Source: DSBN01 sp041686355 (GTDB lineage: Bacteria > Spirochaetota > Spirochaetia > DSM-16054 > Sediminispirochaetaceae). From it: a DNA stretch of 32,370 bases. The notes beneath the pieces are model-generated. The model was not told the DNA's origin. It made no database searches and saw only the letters and a list, made by a program, of their open reading frames with translations. The stretch lies in the NCBI GenBank assembly GCA_041686355.1, contig JAWLDZ010000022.1, positions 1 to 32,370 on the forward strand. The letters are read 5' to 3'. Shown here one piece after another: positions 6,230 to 13,910 of this stretch (its first letter is position 1; each line of letters opens with the position of its first letter). Both the position numbers and the translations under genes were made by a program.

Positions 6230-8742
6230 TCACGATCCCCGTAGTTTCATTATAATATCACGCATTTTTCTTTTCAGGGCAACACCAATCTCATGATTTG
6301 GATGCTGTTCTGTCAAACTTTCTAAATAACCAAAAGTAGATTCGATTTGCAGAGGATGCATGGGTCTTTTTTTTGCAACCAGTCCCCTCTGTTCCTCTTC
6401 GCTTACCACGGATTCCCTCTTGGCAGGTGTGGAGGAGTAGTTTTTTGATTGATCGGCTTGTTGCTGTCGTTTCAGCCTTTCGGCAATTACATGCAGCCCT
6501 CCTTCGCCTTTCAATTTACTGCGGAGCGCTTCCATACGCAGCTTCATCTCGCTGTCTTCATAGGTACTGCGTACATCATTTGGCAGATATTCTGTAAGTC
6601 CCGACAGGTAGTCCAGCAAATTTTCTGCCGCCCCCGCGTTGACCTCTTCCTTCTCTTCCTCCGGCTCAGGCTGCAGCTCTTCCGGCTCCTCTTCAGCAGC
6701 ACTCTGTTCGGGGGGAGCCTGTTCTGAGTCAGCCTCTTCGGGTAGAGAGCTCTCTTCGGGCGATGATTCCTCTTCCACAGGGGGCTCCGGTTCCTGGNNN
6801 NNNNNNNNNNNNNNNNNNNNNNNNNNNNNNNNNNNNNNNNNNNNNNNNNNNNNNNNNNNNNNNNNNNNNNNNNNNNNNNNNNNNNNNNNNNNNNNNNCTG
6901 GGGCTGATCTGAAGATGAGTCTGCTGCCTGTTCTCCGGCTGAACCGCCCAGCATCTCCGCTTTAAGCGGGTCCTCTTCCTCTTCGGGCAACTCTTCAGGG
7001 GGTTCTAAGTCCTCTTCCTCTTCCGAGAGGTTAATGGTATCTTCATCCTCTTCATTTACCGCAATTACCGGCTCTATCCCTCCTATGTCGATAATTGGTA
7101 CCATCTCTCCTTCAATATCTGCTTCTATTTCAAAATCCAAGTCCTGTTCCGGCGGTTCGGGGGCAATTTCGGTCTCTGCCTCGTCTCGATGGAGGAATGC
7201 GCGGAGGTTTTTCTCCCAATCATTCTGATTATCCTTAGCGAAATCACTTACTATCTGATCGTAGAGGGATAAACCCTCTTCGAGTTTATCAAGGTCATCG
7301 GTTCCTGCCGGATCTCCGAACAGATGAACTATACTTTCAGCCACCTGGAGGGCTTCTTGTTTTCTACCAAGCTTCTGATAGCAGCGCAGCAAGCCTTCCA
7401 GTACATACTCATTATCCGGATATTTTTGCTTAAGGGCTAGAAACTGATCCAAGGCCTCTTCGAGTTTGCCTGATTGCAGCTCAATGTCAGCCAGCATCAA
7501 TTCCATTTGCAGGGTATCAGGGTGTAACTTTAGAAAAGCGGAAACACGACGTGCCGCCTCAGAGTAGCGGGACATTTCAATGAGAGTTCGTCCCAGTTCT
7601 ATGCTTGCATCTTCAGAATGGGGGTTAATACGGACCGCCTTTTCCAGGGGAGGAAGTGCTTTGGCGTGAGAGCCGAGGCGCCGGCGAACCTTGCCCAATA
7701 AGAGCAGGTAGTCCGGGTTGTTCTGGTCAATATGCAGAAGCTGATTGATATGGTTAAGCGCCGCAGTGGTTTTTCCCTCTTTAAGCAAAAGAGTTGCAAC
7801 CTCGTACCGGATTTTACTGTTCTCTGGATCATCTTCTAACAAACTCTGCAGTTCTTCCAATGCCTGTTGGTCTGACCCCGCCTCGATATGCATTTTGCCG
7901 AGGTTGAGTGCCGCATTTTTGTAGTCAGGGTTATAGCTTAAGGCTTGCTGAAAGAAATGCTCGGCCTCGGAGTACTTTTTTTGTGCGGATAAAAGCACTC
8001 CTAAGTTGTTGTGGGCTTGATGGTCCTGGGGATTATTCTTCAAGAGATCCTGAAAAGCCCGCTCGGCTTCATCATATTTTTCCAGTTTTTGAAGGGCTAC
8101 CCCTAGGTTGTTCAAACCGCGGGCCCAACCGGGTTTGCTTTTCAGGCTGCGCTGGTATTCGATGACTGCTTTTTCATAGTCTCCAAGGCTCTCCAGTGCT
8201 ATTCCCATATTGTAGCGCAGAATAGGGTGATTCTCATCGTGTTCAAGCCCCCGTTGGAACAGCTCGATTGCATCCTGGGTGCGGCCTTGATGATGATAGA
8301 GGTTTCCGAGGTTGTTATAAGCCATTAAAAAACCGGTATCCTGCTGGATTGCCTGCCGATACAGCTGCTCAGCTTTTTGGGGATTTTCCAGCTGTTTGAA
8401 ACAGTTTGCATAATTATAGGTAATATCGGCCCGGTCGGGGGCCAGCTTATGAGCTTTGCCAAATACCTTCAGGGCTTCTTCTATAGCATCCTGTTTTCGG
8501 TAGGCGATTCCCAAATTGTTATAGGCCTCTACATTGTTTTGGTCCAGCTCGATAGCCTGCAGATAAGAGTTGATTGCCTCGTGATATCGATCGGTATTGG
8601 TATAGATATTGCCCAACAGGAGGTATACAGCGGGAAGCTCCGGCTGAGCCTCCCTTATCTCCCAGGCAAGTTTTTCGGCTTGTTCATAATCGTAAAAGGA
8701 GAGTGCATTTTGAGCCCAATGAAATTTCTCACCTATATCCAT
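6230..8742 (-). CDS. large TPR-repeat protein with acidic linker and C-terminal helical domain (contains assembly gap)
   Basis: The first roughly 480 residues are about a dozen tetratricopeptide repeats (for example NNVEAYNNLGIAYRKQ, GFLMAYNNLGNLYHHQG), a protein-binding superhelix. Then follows a Glu/Pro-rich linker interrupted by 100 N at 6798-6897, more Glu/Pro-rich sequence, and a C-terminal part with two short related helical blocks (NLLDYLSGLTEYLPNDVR and TFGYLESLTEQHPNHEI). The two sides of the gap are in different frames only because the N-run has an arbitrary length. The frame reading PEPPVEEESSPEE continues the acidic linker, so I treat this as one gene, not a frameshift. No signal peptide is seen, so it is probably cytoplasmic. 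GGAGAG lies eight bases before the ATG, and the preceding LamG gene ends three bases upstream. Function unknown. Confidence 0.85.
6798..6897. other. 100-N scaffold gap
   Basis: Exactly 100 N inside the acidic linker of the TPR protein. Unlike the other two gaps the flanks are not duplicated. The surrounding sequence is low-complexity (repeated GAG/GAA/CCN codons), a likely reason for the assembly break. True length unknown. Confidence 0.97.
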
Positions 8743-8745
8743 AAG

Positions 8746-10254
8746 TCACTCTCCGTAGAAGTCTGAAGGTCGCGCGGATACTTCTTTTGATAGGCTGCTG
8801 CGATGTTGTCTTCCGGCTGTATCATAAGCGGCCACCGCAATATAATACAAAGTCCCGTTTTGCAAACCCTCCAAGCTAAGGCTGGTACGAGAGCCTATGT
8901 CGATAGGAGATGCTCCTGCATCTGAATCTGAGGATCTGTATATCCCCGAAGAAGTCCCGTAATATACAATATATCCTTCAAGGTCGGTTTGTTGAATAGG
9001 GTTCCAGGACAACTCTATTGTACCGTCCCCTGCACGTGCAGTAAGGCCTGTTGGCGCGGGAGGGGGGTTGTTCGGCCGGTAATCGATTGCTGCACTTGAA
9101 ACTTTAGGAGATTGTGAGCCCTTTCCGTCCGGGTAGAGTTGAAATTTGAGTTCGAGATAGCGGCCGGTAGGTGAGGGCTCAAAACTATCGCCAGGCTGAA
9201 AGGGGACCCACTCCTGCTGCCTGTCGATTCTGTAATAGGAAAAAATTTTACTATTTCCCGGTTCCTCATATTCAACATCGATAGATAACAGGGTGGATTC
9301 CTCTTCTCCTAAATCCAGCGGACCGATAGTTGCATATCCCCCGGTAGATGAAAGCCCGTGTAATGTAGGCTCCTCCACAAAGCTCCGGGTAATCCGCAGC
9401 TCATCGAGACGCCCATTAAACTGCGGTGCTATTTCGATTTCTGATTTAGATCGCTTTCCCACATAGGGGCGGAAAATGGTACTGGAGGGTTCCCCGTCTT
9501 CGGTACAATAAGTCACATCCGCCGGGACTCCGTCTACCAGATATTCCAGTACCCCGGTTTCGGACTGATATCGAAGCATATGATGATGCCACTTCTCCGG
9601 GACCATGGCCTTCCGTCCCTTTAGCACAAACTCATTCTCTTGGTGGTCAGGCTGTAGAAACATATTTTGAAGACGCCATTCCAGCTTGCGATCATTCACA
9701 GTGGTGCTGAGCGACTGTAACTGCACCTTATTGCGGTGCTCTCTCTGCCCTCTCCACCGGAGGATAGTTTCACCGTCCTCAAGGTATTGAGGAGAAAGCC
9801 AAAATTCAATGGTAAAATTACTACCGAGCCTACCCGGGGTAAACAGAGGCCCTTCGGTAGAGTTCAATGCTTCTTGCGAGGGAATCAGGCTTATCCCACC
9901 TCGGAAGGAAGAAAACTTACCGGCGGTTACTCCCACTCTCCCATCGGGAACGATCGAAAAGCCCCCGTCCCGTTCCAGCACGTAGTTTCCCGTGGCATCA
10001 ATGAGTTGAGAGGCCTCAAAATGGATCAGCAAGTCTGTCATTGGCGTGGATGCTGAGTATTGAACCGGTTCCAGGGTGATGTCGAGGAAGCCCTGCCGGC
10101 CCTTCTGAAGCCTAGTACCGGAGAAGCTCGCCGCATGCTGCCATCCGTCCTCAAAACCAAGGGAGATCTGTTTCTGTTCGCTATAAATACTGCTGACAGT
10201 ACTCAGCAACAGCAATAAAGTACCTGTGAGGGTGAGTATACGCTTTCTCATCAT
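8746..10254 (-). CDS. secreted LamG/concanavalin-like and fibronectin type III protein
   Basis: 502 residues. An N-terminal signal peptide (MRKRILTLTGTLLLLLSTV, cleavage probably near SIYS-EQ) is followed by a beta-sandwich region resembling LamG/concanavalin folds (about 100-320: FTIEFWLSPQYL, KWHHHMLRYQS, FNGRLDELRITRS) and a C-terminal Fn3 domain (about 415-500: PPPAPTGLTARAGDGTIEL, YYIAVAAYDTAGRQ). Such proteins usually bind carbohydrate or other surfaces outside the cytoplasm. No catalytic motif was seen. I start it at the double ATG 10254/10251, because upstream sequence in the same frame only continues through a duplicated contig end. A GATAAT box sits 7 bases before the second ATG and there is no ribosome site. 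First gene of the LamG-TPR-HDOD-hydrolase operon. Confidence 0.82.
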   Translation of the reverse strand: MMRKRILTLTGTLLLLLSTVSSIYSEQKQISLGFEDGWQHAASFSGTRLQKGRQGFLDITLEPVQYSASTPMTDLLIHFEASQLIDATGNYVLERDGGFSIVPDGRVGVTAGKFSSFRGGISLIPSQEALNSTEGPLFTPGRLGSNFTIEFWLSPQYLEDGETILRWRGQREHRNKVQLQSLSTTVNDRKLEWRLQNMFLQPDHQENEFVLKGRKAMVPEKWHHHMLRYQSETGVLEYLVDGVPADVTYCTEDGEPSSTIFRPYVGKRSKSEIEIAPQFNGRLDELRITRSFVEEPTLHGLSSTGGYATIGPLDLGEEESTLLSIDVEYEEPGNSKIFSYYRIDRQQEWVPFQPGDSFEPSPTGRYLELKFQLYPDGKGSQSPKVSSAAIDYRPNNPPPAPTGLTARAGDGTIELSWNPIQQTDLEGYIVYYGTSSGIYRSSDSDAGASPIDIGSRTSLSLEGLQNGTLYYIAVAAYDTAGRQHRSSLSKEVSARPSDFYGE

Positions 10255-10258
10255 TCGT

Positions 10259-10264
10259 ATTATC
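10259..10264 (-). promoter_or_regulatory. candidate -10 box of the LamG operon
   Basis: GATAAT lying 4 bases before the first ATG and 7 before the second. A matching -35 is weak. It implies a transcript starting at or beside the start codon. Confidence 0.4.
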
Positions 10265-10481
10265 GACCAAAAAAGGGACTTGCAAAAGTACTGTCTGGAG
10301 TAATTCCGCCAGGAAGTACCTGCAAACTGCANNNNNNNNNNNNNNNNNNNNNNNNNNNNNNNNNNNNNNNNNNNNNNNNNNNNNNNNNNNNNNNNNNNNN
10401 NNNNNNNNNNNNNNNNNNNNNNNNNNNNNNNATACGCTTTCTCATCATTCGTATTATCGACCAAAAAAGGGACTTGCAAAA

Positions 10482-10513
10482 GTACTGTCTGGAGTAATTC
10501 CGCCAGGAAGTAC
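10482..10513. promoter_or_regulatory. imperfect inverted repeat between the LamG gene and uvrC
   Basis: GTACTGTCTGG (10482-10492) and CCAGGAAGTAC (10503-10513) match as reverse complements at 9 of 11 positions around a 10-base centre. It lies between two divergent genes, about 30 bp before the uvrC -35 box. It could be an operator. A second copy at 10288-10319 is only the contig-overlap artefact. Confidence 0.35.
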
Positions 10514-10542
10514 CTGCAAACTGCAGGATATGAGCCCCAGGC

Positions 10543-10571
10543 TTGTCAATTGGGGTTTCCCGCGGTATTTT
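10543..10571 (+). promoter_or_regulatory. candidate uvrC promoter
   Basis: TTGTCA (10543-10548), 17 bases, TATTTT (10566-10571). Transcription would begin near 10578, at or just before the ATG at 10581, so the uvrC message may lack a leader. Confidence 0.5.
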
Positions 10572-10574
10572 AAA

Positions 10575-12419
10575 ATGGATATGTATGAAGACCTAAAAAC
10601 TATGGTGCGGGAGTTTCCTCAGCAGCCGGGTGTGTATCTGATGAAAAACTCCCCCGGAAAAATTATATATGTGGGCAAGGCTAAAAACCTGAAAAAACGG
10701 GTTGGCTCCTACTTCACCGGTACGCAACCTGTGAAAACTCGGGTACTCGTAAGCAAAATCAAAGCTATTGAGTATATAGTCACTCAGAATGAGTACGAAG
10801 CACTCCTGCTTGAGAATAATCTTATAAAGAAAAATGACCCGCGCTACAATATCGATCTTAAAGACGGCAAATCATATCCCTCTATCCGAGTAACCAATGA
10901 GAAATTTCCCCGTATTTTTAGAACCCGACGCATTGTCCAGGACGGATCGGAGTACTTTGGCCCTTTTACAAATGTAGAGAAAATTGATGTATACCTCGAG
11001 CTGATAGAAAAGCTGTTCCCCCTGCGAAAATGCCGTGGCCCGGTGAAAAAGCGGGAGCACCCCTGCCTCTACTATCATATCGGCCGCTGTGCATCCCCCT
11101 GTACTGGCAAAATTTCACAGGCCGAGTATATGAAACATGTTGAGGCTGCCAAAAAACTGCTCTCCGGGGAAACGAAAGACTTACTGCAGGATTTGGAACG
11201 GCAGATGGATACCGCCGCCCGCGCTTTGAATTACGAGAAGGCGGCGGAGTTAAGGGATACCATCGAAGCGGTGAAGTCGGTCGGGGTCTCTCAGGAGGTT
11301 GTGGATTACAATTTTGAGAAGCGTGACTATGTGGCAGTGGTGCAGCGGGATACTCTGTGCAGCTTTGTGGTGTTTCAGATGCGTTCCGGAAAAATGTCCG
11401 GCCGCGACCTCTTTCGTGCAGAATCCTTTGGAGACGAAGAAGAGGCCTTTTCTGAGTTTTTCTTCCGTTATTACGGACAGTCCCAGGGGCTTGTAAACAG
11501 TTTTCCCGATGTAATTTATACCAGCAGTGAAGTGGATGTGGAACTGTTGCAGCGTTTTTTCCGGGAAGAGTTGCGAGCCGAAGTGAAGGTAAAAATTCCT
11601 CAGAAAGGGCGGCACTCGAAGATATTAAAGATGGCCCTGCAGAATGCAGTCCAGGATGTAGACCGCCGACTCAAGGCGGTTGCCAATATACCCGGCCTGG
11701 AAGAGCTGAAGAGTGTGCTGAGCTTGCCAAAGCTGCCGCGGAGAATTGAGGGCTTTGATATTGCCCAACTGTCGGGGAAGCATCCGGTCGCCTCGCTTGT
11801 ATCTTTTTACAATGGAAATCCCGATAAGAAAAATTACCGCCGCTTCCACATAAAGACACTGGACGGGAAGATTGACGACTATGAAGCGATCCGGGAGGCG
11901 GTTGCTCGGCGTTACACTCGTGTACTAAACGAAAACCTCGATCAGCCGGACCTGATTGTGATCGATGGTGGACGGGGCCAGTTGAATGCTGCCAAGGGAA
12001 TTCTTGATTCACTTGGTCTGCAGAATATCCCGGTGATAGGTCTTGCCAAGCAGTTCGAAGAAATCTTCATGGTAGACCGGGAGGAGCCTATCCGTCTGCC
12101 TGAGGGTGCAGAGGGACTGCAGGTTTTGCAGGCAGTTCGGGACGAGACCCACCGCTTTGCCACCACCTTTAACAGAAATCTCCGACAAAAAGACCTGAGC
12201 CTGGACACCCTGGGCAGCATCCCCGGCATCGGACCAAAGCGCGGAAAGCGCCTGCTGCAGGAGTTTGGATCCATATCCGCCATTAAAAACGCCTCGGCCC
12301 AGGAACTCTCGGAGAAGGCGGACCTGCCCCTCGGGTTGGCCCAGGAAATTCACCAGAAGTTTGCACAGGAGCGCGACCGCCCTGTAGCGCCCCAGCCGCC
12401 CCGTGGCGCCCTAGAGTGA
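10575..12419 (+). CDS. uvrC: excinuclease ABC subunit C
   Basis: Makes the two incisions of nucleotide excision repair after UvrA/UvrB damage recognition. Domain order is complete: GIY-YIG nuclease (QQPGVYLMKN, KIIYVGKAKNLKKRV), a Cys cluster (KCRGP, PCLYYHIGRCASPCTG), the UVR domain (MDTAARALNYEKAAELRD), the RNase H-like C-terminal nuclease (IEGFDIAQLSGKHPVAS, DLIVIDGGRGQL) and a helix-hairpin-helix pair (LDTLGSIPGIGPKRGKRLL). About 614 residues, ordinary for UvrC. The frame is open from an ATG at 10530, but the extra 15 residues are not family-like and AGGA is too close to that ATG. The ATG at 10575 or 10581 fits better. No ribosome site precedes either. It stands alone on the plus strand, divergent from the LamG operon. 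Confidence 0.95.
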   Translation: MDMYEDLKTMVREFPQQPGVYLMKNSPGKIIYVGKAKNLKKRVGSYFTGTQPVKTRVLVSKIKAIEYIVTQNEYEALLLENNLIKKNDPRYNIDLKDGKSYPSIRVTNEKFPRIFRTRRIVQDGSEYFGPFTNVEKIDVYLELIEKLFPLRKCRGPVKKREHPCLYYHIGRCASPCTGKISQAEYMKHVEAAKKLLSGETKDLLQDLERQMDTAARALNYEKAAELRDTIEAVKSVGVSQEVVDYNFEKRDYVAVVQRDTLCSFVVFQMRSGKMSGRDLFRAESFGDEEEAFSEFFFRYYGQSQGLVNSFPDVIYTSSEVDVELLQRFFREELRAEVKVKIPQKGRHSKILKMALQNAVQDVDRRLKAVANIPGLEELKSVLSLPKLPRRIEGFDIAQLSGKHPVASLVSFYNGNPDKKNYRRFHIKTLDGKIDDYEAIREAVARRYTRVLNENLDQPDLIVIDGGRGQLNAAKGILDSLGLQNIPVIGLAKQFEEIFMVDREEPIRLPEGAEGLQVLQAVRDETHRFATTFNRNLRQKDLSLDTLGSIPGIGPKRGKRLLQEFGSISAIKNASAQELSEKADLPLGLAQEIHQKFAQERDRPVAPQPPRGALE

Positions 12420-12453
12420 AGGATCAGAGTGAAGGTTCCAGAGTGAAAGCATC
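12413..12453 (+). repeat. short tandem repeat across the uvrC stop codon
   Basis: Three imperfect 13-14-bp units beginning AGAGTGAA (12413-12425, 12426-12439, 12440-12453), the first containing the last uvrC codons and stop. Probably replication slippage with no function. Confidence 0.6.
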
Positions 12454-12537
12454 AGAGGGGTTTAGTTATAGGTATCGCTTAATTATGGGGTGCTTATTAT
12501 GGGGTAAATAAAAACTTGATATTTTATTCGAAATAAT

Positions 12538-12566
12538 TTGACAGTCTGGTAGGAATGGGCTAAATT
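12538..12566 (+). promoter_or_regulatory. promoter of candidate RNA in the uvrC-holA interval
   Basis: A consensus TTGACA (12538-12543), 17 bases, TAAATT (12561-12566). It points into a stretch with no sizeable gene, towards the hairpins that end in a terminator at 12748-12771. Transcription would start near 12573. Confidence 0.6.
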
Positions 12567-12572
12567 TATATT

Positions 12573-12771
12573 AGGAGGAAGCAACAACAACATCTTCTTG
12601 ACGGAGGTTAGCTTATGATTCCACCTTACCAGGACAGCCGGTTTTGAACCGGCGAGCAGACTACACTTTGTAAAGTGACATAGAGAAACGTGAGATGTGC
12701 TTCGGTGCTCTTGAGTTTATTTTTGAAAGGAGCCTGACACATCCCTAAAAGCCGGCATTTAAGCCGGCTTT
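12573..12771 (+). ncRNA. candidate structured RNA, about 200 nt, with tiny open reading frames
   Basis: Lies between convergent uvrC and holA with its own promoter and terminator. Predicted pairing by eye: hairpin GCCGGTT-TTG-AACCGGC (about 12636-12652); hairpin CACTT/AAGTG (about 12664-12677); a two-tier stem with outer GATGTG/CACATC and inner GCTCTT/AAGGAGC (about 12694-12743); then the terminator. A 10-residue frame MIPPYQDSRF (12615-12647) has GGAGG seven bases before its ATG, and its stop falls in the first hairpin, so a leader-peptide type arrangement is possible. A second 17-residue frame (12695-12748) lacks a good ribosome site. It is not a tRNA, tmRNA, SRP or RNase P RNA that I can recognise. 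Either a regulatory RNA or a small mRNA. Confidence 0.5.
12748..12771. terminator. bidirectional Rho-independent terminator
   Basis: AAAGCCGGC / GCCGGCTTT form a 9-bp stem with loop ATTTAA. The T-tail is short on both strands. It can end the candidate RNA on the plus strand and the long pyrG-to-holA transcript on the minus strand (about 150 bp past the holA stop). Confidence 0.75.
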
Positions 12772-12933
12772 CCTGTTGTATGAAGCTTGGTGCTATTCCT
12801 ATCATTTAAAAAATTAAAACCTTGAACTGCAAAAAATTATCATCCTAATTTTATATCAATTTTTTAAGACCAATATTAATTCTATCGCTGCAAGTAATTA
12901 AAAGCCTCTCAGCACCAAGCTACGTACAACAGG
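12772..12933. repeat. 162-bp AT-rich element with 23-bp terminal inverted repeats, MITE-like
   Basis: Arms 12772-12794 and 12911-12933 are reverse complements at 21 of 23 positions (mismatches only near the middle). The 116 bp between them are strongly AT-rich and carry no gene. The right arm contains the last codons and stop of holA. The shape fits a miniature inverted-repeat element, or an inverted duplication of the holA end. No clear target-site duplication is visible, and no transposase is nearby. Confidence 0.5.
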
Positions 12934-13897
12934 TAGGAGAGAGGAGGTGGTATAGAAAAAACTCCAACACCAGCTTCTCAGCTTCTCCCCGCTGCTGACG
13001 TACCCGCCCATCATATTCTGCAATCAGGGCGATTGCCTTTTCGATACTCTCGGTCGGAAAGTGCGAGCGGGCGGTCATATAGTTCTTCTGGTTCCGCTTG
13101 CCCCTAAGCGGAATTTGTCGAAACGCCTCATCCGGGGAGTATCGGCGATCCAGCATCCGCGACAGCTTCAACAGCCGGCGGAACTGCCACAGCAAGCCGC
13201 CCAGCAGCTGCACCCCGTTATTCTGCCCCGAAAGCATAATCTTGTGCAGAACCTCCAGCGCCCCAGGGAAATCCTTGTAGGTGATTTTCTGAAACAGGGT
13301 AAATACATTCTCTTCCTTTGAATGGTAGATAAACTCTTCAATATCATCGGCACTCAGCGCACTTCCCTTGCCGAAGTAGAGAATCAGCTTGTCCGCGGCA
13401 TTCTTCATCTCAAGAGTATTGTTTTCAACCAGCTCCAGGACCATCTCGATGGCATCCTCATCGACAGACAACTCGGCGCGTCTGAAATAACGAAGCAGCC
13501 ACTCACGCTTCTTGTCCTCAAACAGCTCAAAAAAAGTCTTTTGCTGTGACTTAGGAATCGCCTTTGTCAATTGGGTCGGGGCACGGTACTCATGACTCAA
13601 GAGAAAGAGGGTAGCACTCGACTCGGCGGATTTGATATAGTCGCTCAGCAGTTGAAGGTCGGCCTTTTTCAGCTCCTCCACCTGCAGTATGGTAACGAAC
13701 TTGTAGGAGGAGAAGAGAGATCCGTTTTTCAGCAGAGACACCACTTCCCCCATATCGGTTTGACCGGAATAAAAGCGGTGGGTCTCCGGCTTTTCGCCGG
13801 CTCCTTTCTCGTAGTTCTGCTGTAAGTTCCGTATAAACTCCTGCTTTTCGCCCTCCTCAGGGCCGACTAACAAGTATACTGGAGCGGGCTGTGCCAT
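12920..13897 (-). CDS. holA: DNA polymerase III delta subunit
   Basis: The delta subunit opens the sliding clamp as part of the clamp loader. The 325-residue protein shows the family features: N-terminal PVYLLVGPEEGEKQEFI, a poorly conserved AAA-like part, then LVENNTLEMKNAADKLILYFG, EENVFTLFQKI and the C-terminal helical LLGGLLWQFRRLLKLSRML. Slightly short of the usual 330-345. The final residues SPTCCT and the stop are encoded in the right arm of the inverted-repeat element at 12772-12933, so the natural end may have been altered. It begins 13 bp after lexA and is the last gene of the long minus-strand run. Confidence 0.92.
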   Translation of the reverse strand: MAQPAPVYLLVGPEEGEKQEFIRNLQQNYEKGAGEKPETHRFYSGQTDMGEVVSLLKNGSLFSSYKFVTILQVEELKKADLQLLSDYIKSAESSATLFLLSHEYRAPTQLTKAIPKSQQKTFFELFEDKKREWLLRYFRRAELSVDEDAIEMVLELVENNTLEMKNAADKLILYFGKGSALSADDIEEFIYHSKEENVFTLFQKITYKDFPGALEVLHKIMLSGQNNGVQLLGGLLWQFRRLLKLSRMLDRRYSPDEAFRQIPLRGKRNQKNYMTARSHFPTESIEKAIALIAEYDGRVRQQRGEAEKLVLEFFLYHLLSPTCCT

Positions 13898-13910
13898 ATG
13901 GCTGGGTCTC

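Larger units (their letters stand above)
10238..10525. repeat. 94-bp direct duplication flanking a 100-N gap (assembly artefact)
   Basis: Bases 10238-10331 and 10432-10525 are identical, and 10332-10431 are N. One contig ends and the next begins with the same sequence, so the two overlap and should be merged. The apparent 320-bp space between the LamG gene and uvrC is then only about 126 bp. Coordinates downstream are inflated by 194. Confidence 0.93.

Noticed and set aside
6230..6778. Separate small gene starting with GTG
   Set aside because: The frame extends upstream to the gap and continues the acidic linker, so it is the C-terminal part of the TPR protein.
6544..6797. Arg-rich continuation of the TPR frame beyond the gap
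   Set aside because: Product of an arbitrary gap length. The other frame gives the expected acidic linker and a helical domain.
10260..10479. N-terminal extension of the LamG protein through the gap
   Set aside because: It is made from N and the duplicated contig end. The signal peptide starts at 10254/10251.
12615..12720. tRNA-like pieces in the uvrC-holA interval
   Set aside because: A GGTTTTGAACC hairpin and an anticodon-like hairpin occur, but no 7-base anticodon loop, acceptor stem or CCA arrangement fits.
12772..12933. Calling the inverted-repeat element an insertion sequence
   Set aside because: No transposase and no visible target-site duplication, so only MITE-like shape is claimed.
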